Shown here piece after piece: positions 1 through 12,000 of a stretch of 64,000 nt of DNA (position 1 is the first letter of the stretch; every line of letters starts with the position of its first letter). The position numbers were made by a program, and so were the translations under genes. This DNA is from Pithys albifrons albifrons (lineage: Eukaryota; Chordata; Aves; Passeriformes; Thamnophilidae). The notes under the pieces were generated by a model that made no database searches, was not told the DNA's origin, and saw only the letters and a list, made by a program, of their open reading frames with translations. The stretch is from positions 38,359,490-38,423,489 of the forward strand of contig NC_092459.1 of NCBI RefSeq assembly GCF_047495875.1, written 5' to 3'.

Positions 1-3000
1 TTTTTGAAGAGAAAGGTTTTTCCTAAGCCAGCTGGTTAGTGGGTGTGAGTCATGGACAGAACACAGAGAGAAATACTAGGGTGTTATCATGATATTCTGT
101 TGAAGAGTGAAAGAAGTTCAGGTTTCTGCTTTGCTTTTCCTCGCTGTGACAGGTGACTCTTTAACCCCCAAGCCACCATGATGTGGGTATCACTCATGTT
201 GGACCTATTCATTTTGTGTAAGTAAACATTCAATAGCACAGACACATGGACAATTAGCTACATTATTAATGCTTTTACTGTTATTCTGTAGTCACTATTA
301 AGGTCCTAACTATCGGTATTAAAAATTCCGCATACAAAGCATGTTTTATCTCAGGATGGAATTATAGAGGAAAAAAAAATAAAATCCAAAAGGCTTGCAA
401 GCTATCCTCACCAGCCACATTTAAGAACATATGTTCCTGCAGCATACTGATACTGAAAACTTGCAATTACTTTATTGTGAGTACTGCATAGGTGTTTCTT
501 TGTAGTGTTTGTCTGTTAAAGAGTACAGAGCATTCTAATTCTACTGAAAAACAAGATAAACACCCTTAATTAACACTTATTGCACAAGATCTGCCACCCT
601 GTTGTGTATAGGCAGTTAACAAAAAAGGAATATTGTGTATAGGCAGTTAACAAAGGCAGGGAACTGAAGGAATAGTCCATGCTCATTTATCCATCTAAGC
701 TGTGACAAACTCTGAGTAGCTGGCATTGGGCTTTAACAGAATAGCATCTTAATTGCTTATCAGGATGAGAAAGGTGAGTGGCTAACCACTGCCAGTGAGA
801 ATTCACTCTATTCCCTCAGGAATCTGGCTGTTTTCCTTGGCTGCATTTTTTATTTTTAAAATCATTGATATATTTTTATAAGGTTAGCAGGTTGCAGTTA
901 GCAAACTGTTGAATTCAATTTATTTTTTTTTCATGAAAAAAACTTTATCCTCTGAGAATTCATTGCACAGGATTTCTCTTCTTTTCCAGTGACTGGCAGC
1001 AGGGACACTTGGTTGAATGACCTTTTCTATTTAGCTGGGTTGAGAGTATACTCACATGCTAGAAAGTAATTTTGTTTCATTTTTCCTGCTATGTTTCTAC
1101 TGAAAAGTTAAAATTCACCACATGAATTAACCTTTGTTTTGAGATTTTAGTTATGTTTGCTGTAGCAATCTGCCTCCTCACCTTGGGAGGGCCGGATATT
1201 TAAGGAGTCCATAGCTTCCAACTCAGCCAAACTACTTTTTAAAATCAATCAGTTTTGCTTGAATGAGCAACACTAAGAAAAGACATTGAAGATTTAAATG
1301 TAGTCAGCACATTCTAAATATTAGAGTTATGACACTTTGTTATAAACTGATATATATTCTATGGTTTTAAATAAATATTTCATGTGTAATAAAACCAGAG
1401 CAATTTTATTACACCATGATCCCTGTAATTCCAAATCACACCTTCAGATACTGGTGTCATTGTGTGCAAGTTGGTAATTTTTCGACTAGGTATTAAAGCA
1501 GCTGGATCTTTAAGAGGTCAGTGAGATCTATCAGTATGGAATAACTCTTCAAAATAAGACCACTCTGTAAGCTCATTTCTGATGGAAATACCCAAGTCAT
1601 GGGAACTGTTGAGAGGAGCACTTTGCAGAAGATTCCAACTTTTTGCTTTCTTTAAATACTGTTCCTTTCCCCCTTCTTAAGGATCAGTGTTTGGAAGAGG
1701 GATATTTTTGTATTTATTTATTCACTAATAATTTAAATTTCATTAATTAATTTATTTATTTTTCTTTCTGACAGGTGTTCATTCCAGGGATAAGCATATG
1801 CATCATGGTATGAAGATTAAGGTTTCTAAACACTTGCATCTAATTCAGCTTGGGAGTTTCAGCTATCAGTGAGGTAAATACCTTATATTGTTTGAAATCA
1901 CACAGAACAGCTATGCTCAGGAAGGCAAACTTTTACACTGTCTTATACATTTATTCTTTTGGTTTCCTAGTCCATAGAGTGTGTAGTTCAATAATCTCGG
2001 TGGTCACCAGATGAAAGCTTCCTATAGCATTTCCTGCTTTCATGTCTATGTATCTCCCACCTCACAGTTGTAGGGAGGTAGAATTAGCCATATAGGCAAC
2101 AGGGAAGACTTATGTTTACTACCCTAATATTTTCTTCTTAATCCAACAGCACCATTCAGAAACATCATTTTGCTATATGTATTGCGTGTTCTGTATTAGA
2201 GTGCTGTTTCAAAACATGATGTGCTAGCGAACCTGTGTGAAGAGCCTTGCTTTGTGAGTCTATAACAAATGAACAGTTTTGAATAGTCTGCTGTGGATCA
2301 TTTAACAGAACACTTATCAGCTTCCTAACACTTGCCCATCTCAGAGGGTTTTGCCTATCATCACTAAAGCTGATCTTCAGCTGGTATAATATATGAAGTG
2401 AAATTCTACATGTACAGATTGCCTGCCATCCTCTTTACTGCTGTTAGTTTTTCCTGAGCCCAGTTTTATGATGTAGCTGAAAAGGCACAATTCTACCAAA
2501 TAATGTAGTGTCTGCTTCAATATCAAGAGTTGGCTGATACAGCCTTTTTTTGATTTCTATTATGCTTTTCATCAGTGATACTGATAGAGAAATTCACTGA
2601 AATTGTGTATCTTCTCTTTTAAACTTTGCTCATGAATTCCAAAATTTTTTGCAAAAGGTGTTTTGAAAAATGTTTTTGAGGATCAGGCTGTGGTTTGATT
2701 AAGGTTATACCATGATGCTATAAAAAGTTCAGGATAAACTTAGAGACTTTATATATTATAAGACATCTATTCAAGAAAAGCTTTTTATTATATATGTCTT
2801 ACAGCATTGTGAAAGCATTGCTGATCGAAAGCTTTCACAGCATTGCTGTAAATAGGAAGGTATGCACAAGTTAAAAAGTAAAGCCATGGCAATGCCTGTG
2901 AAATGTGGATGATGTAATGAAGTGCAGTTCAGTGCTGTTAAGCTACAGTTTGATCCATGTAGAAACTAAAATGAGAAAGAAAAATCTTGAACATATAGAG

Positions 3001-6000
3001 AAAATGTGGTTCAGAAAAAAGCACAGAGAAACAACATGAATGCATGGTTTGCTAAACTAATTTTAGGTCCTATTTTGAATGCTGGCATACAGAAGATGGA
3101 TGAATGCTCAGCTGAACTGTGCCTTTGTTTTTCACAGCCCAAATATATCTCAAGTAGCTTAAATGGCAGGTATCTTTGATGTGAACAAGGTAATAAGGAA
3201 CACATTATACTGTTTTAATTTCCCAATTCAGTAACATTAGTTCTGGATTTTTAATCAAGAGTTTCAATATTTTCAGCTCAAGATCAAACTTGCCTGCTTT
3301 TGACTTTAAATGTCTTTTCTGTTTTATTTTGTTGTTGTTATTGTTTTCTTTTTAAGACTGAAGTTGGAGAGGCTGAGAAATATGAGATGCTTTCTGCAGA
3401 AACAAAGGATGTACATGCAATGAGGTACCCTGAAAAAGTCTCAGAAGCCCACAAGCTGAGATGAATCTAGGAATACCAGGATTTATGTTTCCTGTTTTGT
3501 TGTAGGGGTCAGTTCAAGGACAAAGTGACAGCTTAAAAGGCAACATTTCCAGAAAAGACATTGCCTGATCTGGTGAGAAAAGACATCTTGCAGTTCTTGT
3601 TAGTCCCTGGTAATACACAGCCAGGTGCAAGCTGGAACAGTTTCAAGTCCTCGTGGATGCTGAATCAAATATTTTGCAGGGTTCTCTGAAAATTCCATCC
3701 CAGCTACAATTTCTTGACTTGGATTGAACAATCTTTGAGATCAGAAGTCGATCAGAAATAGAGATTACATGTCTTTTGCTTTTGATTTTTCTATATTTTT
3801 ATCCTATGTTAAATGTGAATCACAGTTCAAAATCTGATATTATAAAACTAACCTTCGCAGTTTCTGAGGAAAGAAAAGAAAGGGAAACCTATGACTTATT
3901 AGTAGTTAGAGATCACCTGATTGATTTTGTTTTTCAGTATTGGTGCTCTCTGTGTCATCCTTTCAAAGATTTTTCTTCTAATGAAACACATAGAAGCAGT
4001 GATGACAGCAGAGAAAAGCAATTTATCCAAAACCATGGGTGACATCTGGTCCTTGCAGTTTCCAGTTCTTTGTTTATAAAGGTTGTCTCAGTAATTTTTT
4101 TAATTTGTGTTTGCATTTTCCTGTTACTGAATCTCCAGTTGAATTCATTTGAAGTTGTGTAGTTCATCTGGATTCTCTTACATGTTTCTCCAGATCTTGA
4201 TAATGTATTCTGGGTCTGTGAGCTGGAGCTTCTCATGAGTGATCATTTAGAGATTCCTTGAAACAATCTCTTTTAGATAGCACTGCAAAGACTGTTATTT
4301 TAATTATTTTTGCCTGTAGATTTGTTTTGTTTGGTTTTGTTGGGTTTTTTCCGAGACAATGATTTGTTGTTTTAATTCTTCCATGAATGTTTTTTTCTTT
4401 GTCTGACTCCCATATTCATTTTCAGCATTTCATCCTTGTTTCTGATGTTATCACCTTTGAAAATAGTTGAGTTTGATTTAACATCCACACACTCCTCTTT
4501 CCCCACCCCCCAAGAGTTTTATTGGAGATACAATTTTTCTTTGTATAGGTTGCTTGCGTTTCTCAAGGAAGGAGTAAACTGATGAATTCACTGTCACTTC
4601 AGAGACTTACTGAGTGGTTTCAGCAATACTAGACTCTTCCTGTCAGACGGTGACCTTGACTGAATTAGGAGGTCTCTGGGGTTTGCCTTTCTTGTGCAGG
4701 GCTGGTTTCTTTCTCCACAGCAAGGCAGGTCAGATAGTGATTGTCCCCATCACTGCCCTCTGCAAATAGCTGTACCGCCCATATGTCTGCTGCTATTTGG
4801 GGGCTGTGCCCACTCTCTAGTCACATTCTCAAAACTTGCCTGACTCTCTTAAAAAGAAATGTTTTATCCAGTTCAAGCAAGAGAATGTTGAAACAGGTTG
4901 CTGTCAGTTCCCTGTTTATTCAGCTGTTTAAGTAAATCAATGTGTATCCCCTCCACATCCATCAGCAGCAGAGACAGAGTGGCAGTCAGGACAGTGCCAG
5001 GAATAGGTTCCTCTTGCTGAGATTATGGGAGACTGCAGCATTCCAGGAAGGACGAACTTCGGAGGACCAACTCCATTCCTTGAAGCTCCTGAAGAACCCT
5101 GCCTCAGAGGGCTCACTCCTGTATTTCTGTCCAACTTGTGATTTTGCTGTGTTCCCATGATCCTGCTGCCTCAGGCGGCAACTCATCCACCTGTATGACA
5201 CCTGTTTCTGCTTATTACTATTTTTTCATATAGTAACAACCAAGAGCACAGTTTGCTATAGATGCTGAACATAATTAAGCAGAAAAGATTTTATATGCAC
5301 CAGAGAGTTTATAATAGCACAGGAAGCTTGGGACAAGAGGTAGATATAGACAAATCCCTTCCCACATAGACATACAACAGAGTCTTAAGAGAGCAATAGT
5401 CTGGTAGTCTTTCTGCTTAACAAAAAGCTAAATATGGCTTTGCCTATATATATAATGCATGTTTTGTTTTCTTCTTGCTAATTATGTGACGAGTGTGTTG
5501 AACTTCCTATCAGAACTTGGCTCTCTACATCCCAGTGGTGTTTCCTGTCCTGGTGTAAGGTGGCATCACATGGTGCCAAGCTGTATTTGTCTCTGACAAA
5601 TATGAGTTGGTGTTTTCTTGGGAAAAGGAGATTTCTTCAGTGTAACTCTCCATATTAAACACTCAAACTTGCATCTGCTTTATATGAGCAGTTTCATATG
5701 AACAGAAAATTGAGCTATTACTTGTGCAAAAAAAACTCAACAGTTCAGTTTCTCCTACTATAATTTCTCTATGGTGAGCTTCTCACAAAACGAAAGGATA
5801 GAGAAAAACACAACCTTGCTAATATCTTTAGTGAGCTCTTCAAGAAGCAGAGCAGCAAGGCACTTTACCTATTTACTTGGAATTACTATGATTAAAGCCA
5901 CTTGCTTTCTGAAAACAGTAGAAGAATAAATATTTTTGAAGTTGATCAAAGGTAAAATAACATTAAAAAGTATAGTGGCTTAGTTCAGTTCTACTATAGT

Positions 6001-7012
6001 CTTTAGTAACCAAGTTAAATGGAAAAAAAAAGTAAATTAAATATGGAATTAAGTACTCAGGTAGAATTTATGTGTCATTAACCTCAGATTAAATTCTATT
6101 ACCAAGAAAATAAAGCTTCCAAGGAACTCAGTACATTTTTAAAGGGGAAATGGAGGGCAAATAATATTTCCATAATTAAAGTCTTAAATCAAGTTAGAAA
6201 GACTGATTCAAATAAAATTACCTACACATTGCAATATGAATCAAAACTTGTAGAAAACACTATTCAATTTAGTTAATAATTGTAAGTGATTATTACTTGA
6301 GTGATAGTGTTAAATTCTGAAGTTGGATTAGAGGTAGACTATTTTAAGCTTAATGTTATAGCTAGCTGACAGATTTTGTCTTGCTGCATGTGGCAGCACC
6401 ACTACTGTATTTTGTGCAGAGGTTTGAACTTCCTTCTACTCATTTTAAAAGTTAGGAGCAGAAGCAAGGCATTTTTTGAGAGTGATCCTTCACACAGAAA
6501 GCCAGTCTCCACTCCCTCTCTCATGATTCACTGAAGGCAGACTCGTTAACCTTTCTTTGAGTTTGTTAAGGAGCTGCTTTTATTTCTCTGGCTTATGATA
6601 AAAGGGGTAGAAAGGAATGTCTGTTGGTTACATACAAGACATTGTTATTTATCCTCACTAATATTCCATTTATCTTGACTGAATGGACTTTATTCTTCAT
6701 TCCTTCTTATTCCAGTAGAATAAGGAAGCAACTGGAAAGAACCATCAAAGAAATTTGGATACACTAAAACAAACTTGTTAGAAAAAAAGGAGATGCTTAG
6801 ACTGGTAAGCTGAAGGTCTATAAGAGACTGTTCAATTTTAAAATTAGGATATGAATGTATGACTACATGTTCAACTAGAAACCTAAGTACCTTCCTCAGC
6901 AGGGTAAATACATGGACTCCAAATGAATGGTTCCATTGCTTTCAAAGGCTTTTATGTCACGATCAAAAATATATATATATACACATACTCATGTCTGTGC
7001 GCGTATGTGCAC
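1..7012. other. Gene-free AT-rich unique DNA
   Basis: I see no gene, recognisable transposon or RNA gene here. All open frames are under 95 codons, overlap on opposite strands and show no known domain. A short 22-bp direct duplication lies at 602-654. A mildly GC-richer stretch lies at about 4620-5200. A short G/T-rich run lies at about 4318-4352. The rest is AT-rich, CpG-poor sequence typical of avian intergenic or intronic DNA. Confidence 0.7.
602..654. repeat. 22-bp near-tandem direct duplication
   Basis: The 22-base unit beginning TTGTGTATAGGCAGTTAAC occurs at 602-623 and again at 633-654 without mismatch. The copies are offset by 31 bp, so this is a short local duplication with a 9-bp spacer. 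The identity suggests a fairly recent replication-slippage event. Confidence 0.9.
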
Positions 7013-7020
7013 AGACACAG

Positions 7021-7052
<32 letters not shown>

Positions 7053-7060
7053 ACACACAC
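7013..7060. repeat. CA microsatellite
   Basis: A dinucleotide (CA)n run spans about 7013-7060, with a long uninterrupted core at 7019-7049 and GA interruptions on each side. A short (TA)n run lies just upstream at about 6969-6981. The open frames that cross this tract on both strands (for example His/Thr-repeat frames) are artefacts of the repeat. Confidence 0.95.
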
Positions 7061-7230
7061 TCAAATATACAAATGACTACAGAATCTGCCTTGTATCTGC
7101 AAATAGTGAAAATGTATCTTAAATGTCTTGTATTATTTGTCTCCAAAACATTAGTTTGGGGACAAGGTCGATGTACCAGAAAATTGGTTTCTAGGTTTCA
7201 AATATAAAGTAGCTGATTGTCATTAACATT

Positions 7231-7331
7231 AAAAATCCACTAAAACCAAACAAAAATAAAAACAAAACAAAACCAACAAAAACCTGAAACAAAAACAAAT
7301 GAACAAACTAACAAAAACACCACAAACCCAC
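7231..7331. repeat. A/C-rich low-complexity tract (AAAAC-like)
   Basis: About 100 bp built almost only of A and C on the plus strand, dominated by irregular AAAAC, AAAC and CAAA units. It is one of several similar tracts in the window. Confidence 0.85.
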
Positions 7332-8805
7332 ACTTCTGTTTTCCTCATGAAATAATTCAGAAAGTTCCAGATCTCAAATTAAAGCTGACAGAATATTTGA
7401 TACATGAGGTATTTGTACTCCCTCCCTCAAAAATAAAAAATGAAATAATTTGCGGGGTAGGAGAAAAATACATTCATAAACTTTGGTCAAACTGAGGTCT
7501 GACATAACCTAAAAATGGAAACTATAAATATTGGAATAATAGAATACTTTATTAAGCAAAATATCTCTTTTATCATTTTAAATTACATTTTTATTATTAA
7601 ATTAATTTACTCTGCCTAACCCAAATTTTTGCCAGTATCACACTATATTATTAGGCATATTTTCTATCAGACATTTAGCAACATAAAGTGAAAAATTGCT
7701 GTTGTTACAGTGTTGGATAGTCTTGTTCCTAGAGATAAGCTATTTGACAACTCTAAAAGGGAATGATCCCCATAAAATGCTGTGTTTCACAACAGTTTGA
7801 TAACAGTGTACTAATCATAAATTTGATCTTATTTTCCATTTTAAGAGTGTAATAAATGTTAAATAGCTGACTTGAAATTCTGAGTATTTTTTCTGAAGGC
7901 AAATTCATAGACCTCTTTAATTTTTATACTGGGGAAAGAAAATGTTTTAGATTTAGCCTATTAAATATATTCTCTCAAAATAGAACTATGCTCTATTTTC
8001 TGCATTTAATCCCTACCAAGATTAAAGTTTCCCCTCACAATGTACTACAAGTAAATATTATTGAACTTTTATTCAATATCTTCTCTTAGGCAGAAAAGGG
8101 GTAGCTTTCATACATGAATTGAATTCTTAGTAGGAAACTGACATTTCTCTTGAAATTTTGGCTTAAGAATTAGATGATAATTTGGTTCCAGCATTAAACA
8201 TTTAAATGATGGTATTGATTGGCTTGCCCAAACTATCTAATTAGAACTTATACCCAAGATTGCAAACTTGTTAAAATTTATAAGGATTAAAATTTGGTTT
8301 TAATTAATATGATGTTTTACTTTCAATTTTATATTAAGTCCATCTTGATTAATTAGATTTTGCTATGAGTTTCATCTGACTGTCCTACTGAAGCTTAGTT
8401 CTGTGGAGACAGCTTTAAAAGAGAGACAATTAATAGGAAACAAAAGAAAATTAAAAAATTCCTACAGATTTTTTACAATGAGCAGCATGAGTCCATAGCT
8501 GTGCAGGAACTGGGTGTATACCAGGTGGCCAGTTTAAAAGGATAATCTGTTTTCCCTAATTAGTCTTTGGTTCTCGCACATCTACCTCCTGTAAAGCAAC
8601 AGGGTGCAGCAAAATCGGCACAAGCGCATGTTGGAGCGGAATTAGTTTCTGTCACTTGCTGTTCTTAGACATGTTAACAATTCACTTGTTTACAGGTCTG
8701 TGTTCATCTACTGCAGCATCCTGACAGGGGCTGCTGATCCTCTCTAATGTGTATTTTAAGTCACTCTCATTCTTAACTTCCTTGTTTGAAAGCAACTCTC
8801 CCACA
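7332..8805. other. Gene-free AT-rich DNA
   Basis: No gene or recognisable repeat seen. The sequence is AT-rich with homeodomain-type TAATTA words. A small cluster of CpGs lies at about 8574-8640, which stands out against the CpG-poor surroundings. Confidence 0.65.
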
Positions 8806-9010
8806 GGTTTTTGGTTTGTTTTGGTTTTTTTATTTCATTAGTTTTTCAGTTGGTTTGATTTTTTTTGGCTCTTGTTGCTGTTGTTGTTTTTTGTTTTTTT
8901 TTGTTTTTGTTTTTGTTTTTGCTTTGCTGTTGTTGATGGGGTTTTCTTGTTGTTTTGTTTGTTTGGAGGGTTTTGTGGGTTGGTTTCAGGTTTTTAGTTG
9001 GTTTTTGTTC
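8806..9010. repeat. G/T-rich low-complexity tract (GTTTT-like)
   Basis: About 200 bp with almost only G and T on the plus strand, made of irregular GTTTT, GTTTTT and TTGG units with short TGTTGT stretches. The 83-codon plus frame rich in Phe, Cys and Val, and its Lys/Asn/Gln-rich minus counterpart, are products of this composition and not genes. Confidence 0.9.
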
Positions 9011-12000
9011 TTGGAAGTGGATTTTTACCTGGCTTGAAGAGTCTGATGAGGGACAGCTAGAAAAAGTGACCAATAAAAAGTGTGATGAATGGTCTTTACA
9101 CTATTGATAGGGCACTCATTGCCTCTCATAGGTATAAATTCCTTTTCCAACCAAATCCCAAAAACCCCTTTGTAATACAAGCAGATTGATATGCTTAACA
9201 TACTATTGTTCAGACCTGACTTTAGCACTAGATTGTCTTAATAAACTGTCACTCAAATCCTGAAGGCATCTGTCCTGAACTGTTTTGACCTTTGAGACAT
9301 TTTAAGGTTTTAAATTTAATAGAGGTTACAAACCACCTGAGGAAGTTGAGACTGTGGGAATCTTAATCAGCCCCTTGATAGTCCTGCAACAGGAACAACT
9401 TCCCAAGGACCTCTGTCTGACACTTACCCAACCTCAGCATTTAGACCTTTTATGAGCTCTTGATTCACTTTTAACTGCTTGAGTGTTGAAGTATGAAGTG
9501 TCTTTATATATATAAATATATATAGTGTATTGATTTAACCTTTTGGCAGCCCACTCTTTAACTGCATGTGGAGATGTGGAGGATTTCACCAACTGCGTTT
9601 TCATTCCAACTGGTGTCTTCCTTGACATCTGACATGACTGCCAGGACTTCAGATATTTAATTGCCCAAATGCTCAGCAGGGATGAACAGGAATAACCCGT
9701 TAGACTTCAGTGGAAAGATATGAAGTTAGCCCAGCTGACAAAGCTGGAACTATATGGGAATTTTGAGATGATAGATTTTATCTGCCTCATATGTTGCTTT
9801 TTTCGATGAGCCCATTCTACAGGCATTCTTACCAAACCCATACATAATTTTCAGTTCAATACAGTCCTAATAAATAATAAAATGGAAACATTTTTCCCTT
9901 CAGTCAGCATCAGCCTTTACAGTTTTGGATGACCTCAAAAAGTAATTCTGTCCTTTCTTTATACATAACACATTCACATCCTCATGGCCTCATCATATGA
10001 TGTAGGGCAGCCAAAGGTTTTCAGTGAGATGATACTCTGGGATGTTCTCCAATTCTGCCTGATTCTCAGTGGAATTTTTTCAAGGGCACAGTCAGTTCTC
10101 ACATCCTCATCTCCCAAAGGAAATCAAAGCAACTTTGCTATATAACTTCCTCTTTAGTCTTTGAAAGTCTTCTTTTAAAACAAGTTTTTAAAAAAGAGAT
10201 TATGTTTCTAAGCTTTTTCCTTGACCAATAATGTTTGTATAGTCTTAAGAGGAAAGTTACATAAAGGAGAAGAGCAAGCAGTTTTTATGACTTCATCAAA
10301 TAATGAAGATGAGAAAACACGACATTTTTAGATAAGAAATCAAGAAATTTTTTGACATTTTTAAAACTTTGGTTTCATCAGGTTAGTCTTGAGCAAGTTT
10401 CTAATTATTATGATATTGTAGGCATTGCTTAGTGTGTCCGATGTAACGATAGTTTCTCACTTGCCTGTACAATATGCTCAATGCTTTCAAATCCTCTGTT
10501 GAATATTGTACTGATTTTCACTCAACATTCCTACTTTATGAATCCTCTTAAACAGATTTTTGTTGTCTATCAAATACTTAGTTGACTGATACTAAACTAA
10601 AGGTTTCTTTTCTCTTTCTTTCCCTTAACTGTCCTGCTAATTGGATTTGCTAATGAAGCTGGAATCTGAGTGTAGAGATGGATTTTTTGATGAATTTCGG
10701 GAACCTGGAATAATAAAATTCTACTAGGAATTTTGGATTCATGGTAAAGTGACAAGAATTATGTTGGAAAGTCTAATTATGGTAATTCTCTAGACTAGGA
10801 AATATAATTTGAATGTTCCAGTCATCATCTCATATCATTCATTGGCAGTGACAAAAAATTTTTAAAAAATGTTTTATACAAGCTGAATAATTGGATATTA
10901 TAATTATACAAACCTTTTATTCTGACATAGTGGGTTTCATAAAATGGAGAGCAATAAACCCAAAGAATCAAAAGAAAATGCTAGAGGCCTTCTCTGGAAA
11001 ACTCTACAAGTGCAAGTTCCAATCCTGGATGGACCTTAGGAAAACTGAATATGGCAAGTAACTTCTACTGCTACAGTAAACTGAAATGCCATGTGCACCA
11101 CATGCTGCAGTACGGCTGAGTCATCTTTCACACAGAAACTATAAAAGTCAGAATAAATATGGTCCAAGAAGTTTTAAATAATAGAATCTCCCTCCTATCC
11201 CAGAACAAACTTTAAGCAAAAGTTACGTGTTGGCTGTACAGCCTCTGCTCATTTAACCTGCACTTTGACATGGAGAATCTCCATTCCATTTTGCCAGTGT
11301 CTTAGTGAGAGATAGACTGGTGTGATTAAAGTGTTTGCAACAGAGTAAAACCATCCTGATTTTGCCCTATCTCATGCATAGTTTTTTTGGGTTTTATCTG
11401 TTTCCCTTTTAGAACTACAGAATTTCTATTTTTTTTGCAAAATATGTGTGATAGCACTGTCCAGGACAGACTCATTCGTACTGGCTTTCCTTTAATATTT
11501 AAAACTGAACATTTTTACTGAGAGTGTCTCTTAAAGCTCTGTGCATAAAGGACTATATCTTCAAGGCCAACAGAAGAGCAGATCTGTAAGACAGATATAA
11601 GCTGTGAATGAAAATGCATATATGTAAACATCAGAAGAAAGAGCAAAACAAGGGTTAAGAGAATGGCATGTAATGTTAACAAAAAACCACTGTTCACAAC
11701 AATAAAACTGAAAAACATGTTGCTATCACAATTGAAAAGCCTGCAGTCTATAAGACAGCACAGACAGCTTGTTGGTAGAAAGGACTGTGCTATGACAACA
11801 GGATGTTAGAAACAAAGTTACAGCACACCACATATATCATTATTTCTCCTGTTTGACCAAAAGGATGACAGGCTGTCACCATAAAGATTTGTATATTCCA
11901 AACATAGAAAAAGAGGCAAAGATTGTCAATCTAATATTTATAAGCTAAATTCTGATGCAAAAGAATCACTTAAGTAACTGTTGACATCTAAAAAGCATAA

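Noticed and set aside
6859..7207. Frames with His-Thr or Cys-Val repeats
   Set aside because: They are produced by the CA microsatellite.
8786..9073. Phe/Cys-rich plus frame and Lys/Gln/Asn-rich minus frame
   Set aside because: They are products of the GTTTT-rich low-complexity tract. A membrane-protein reading would be misleading.
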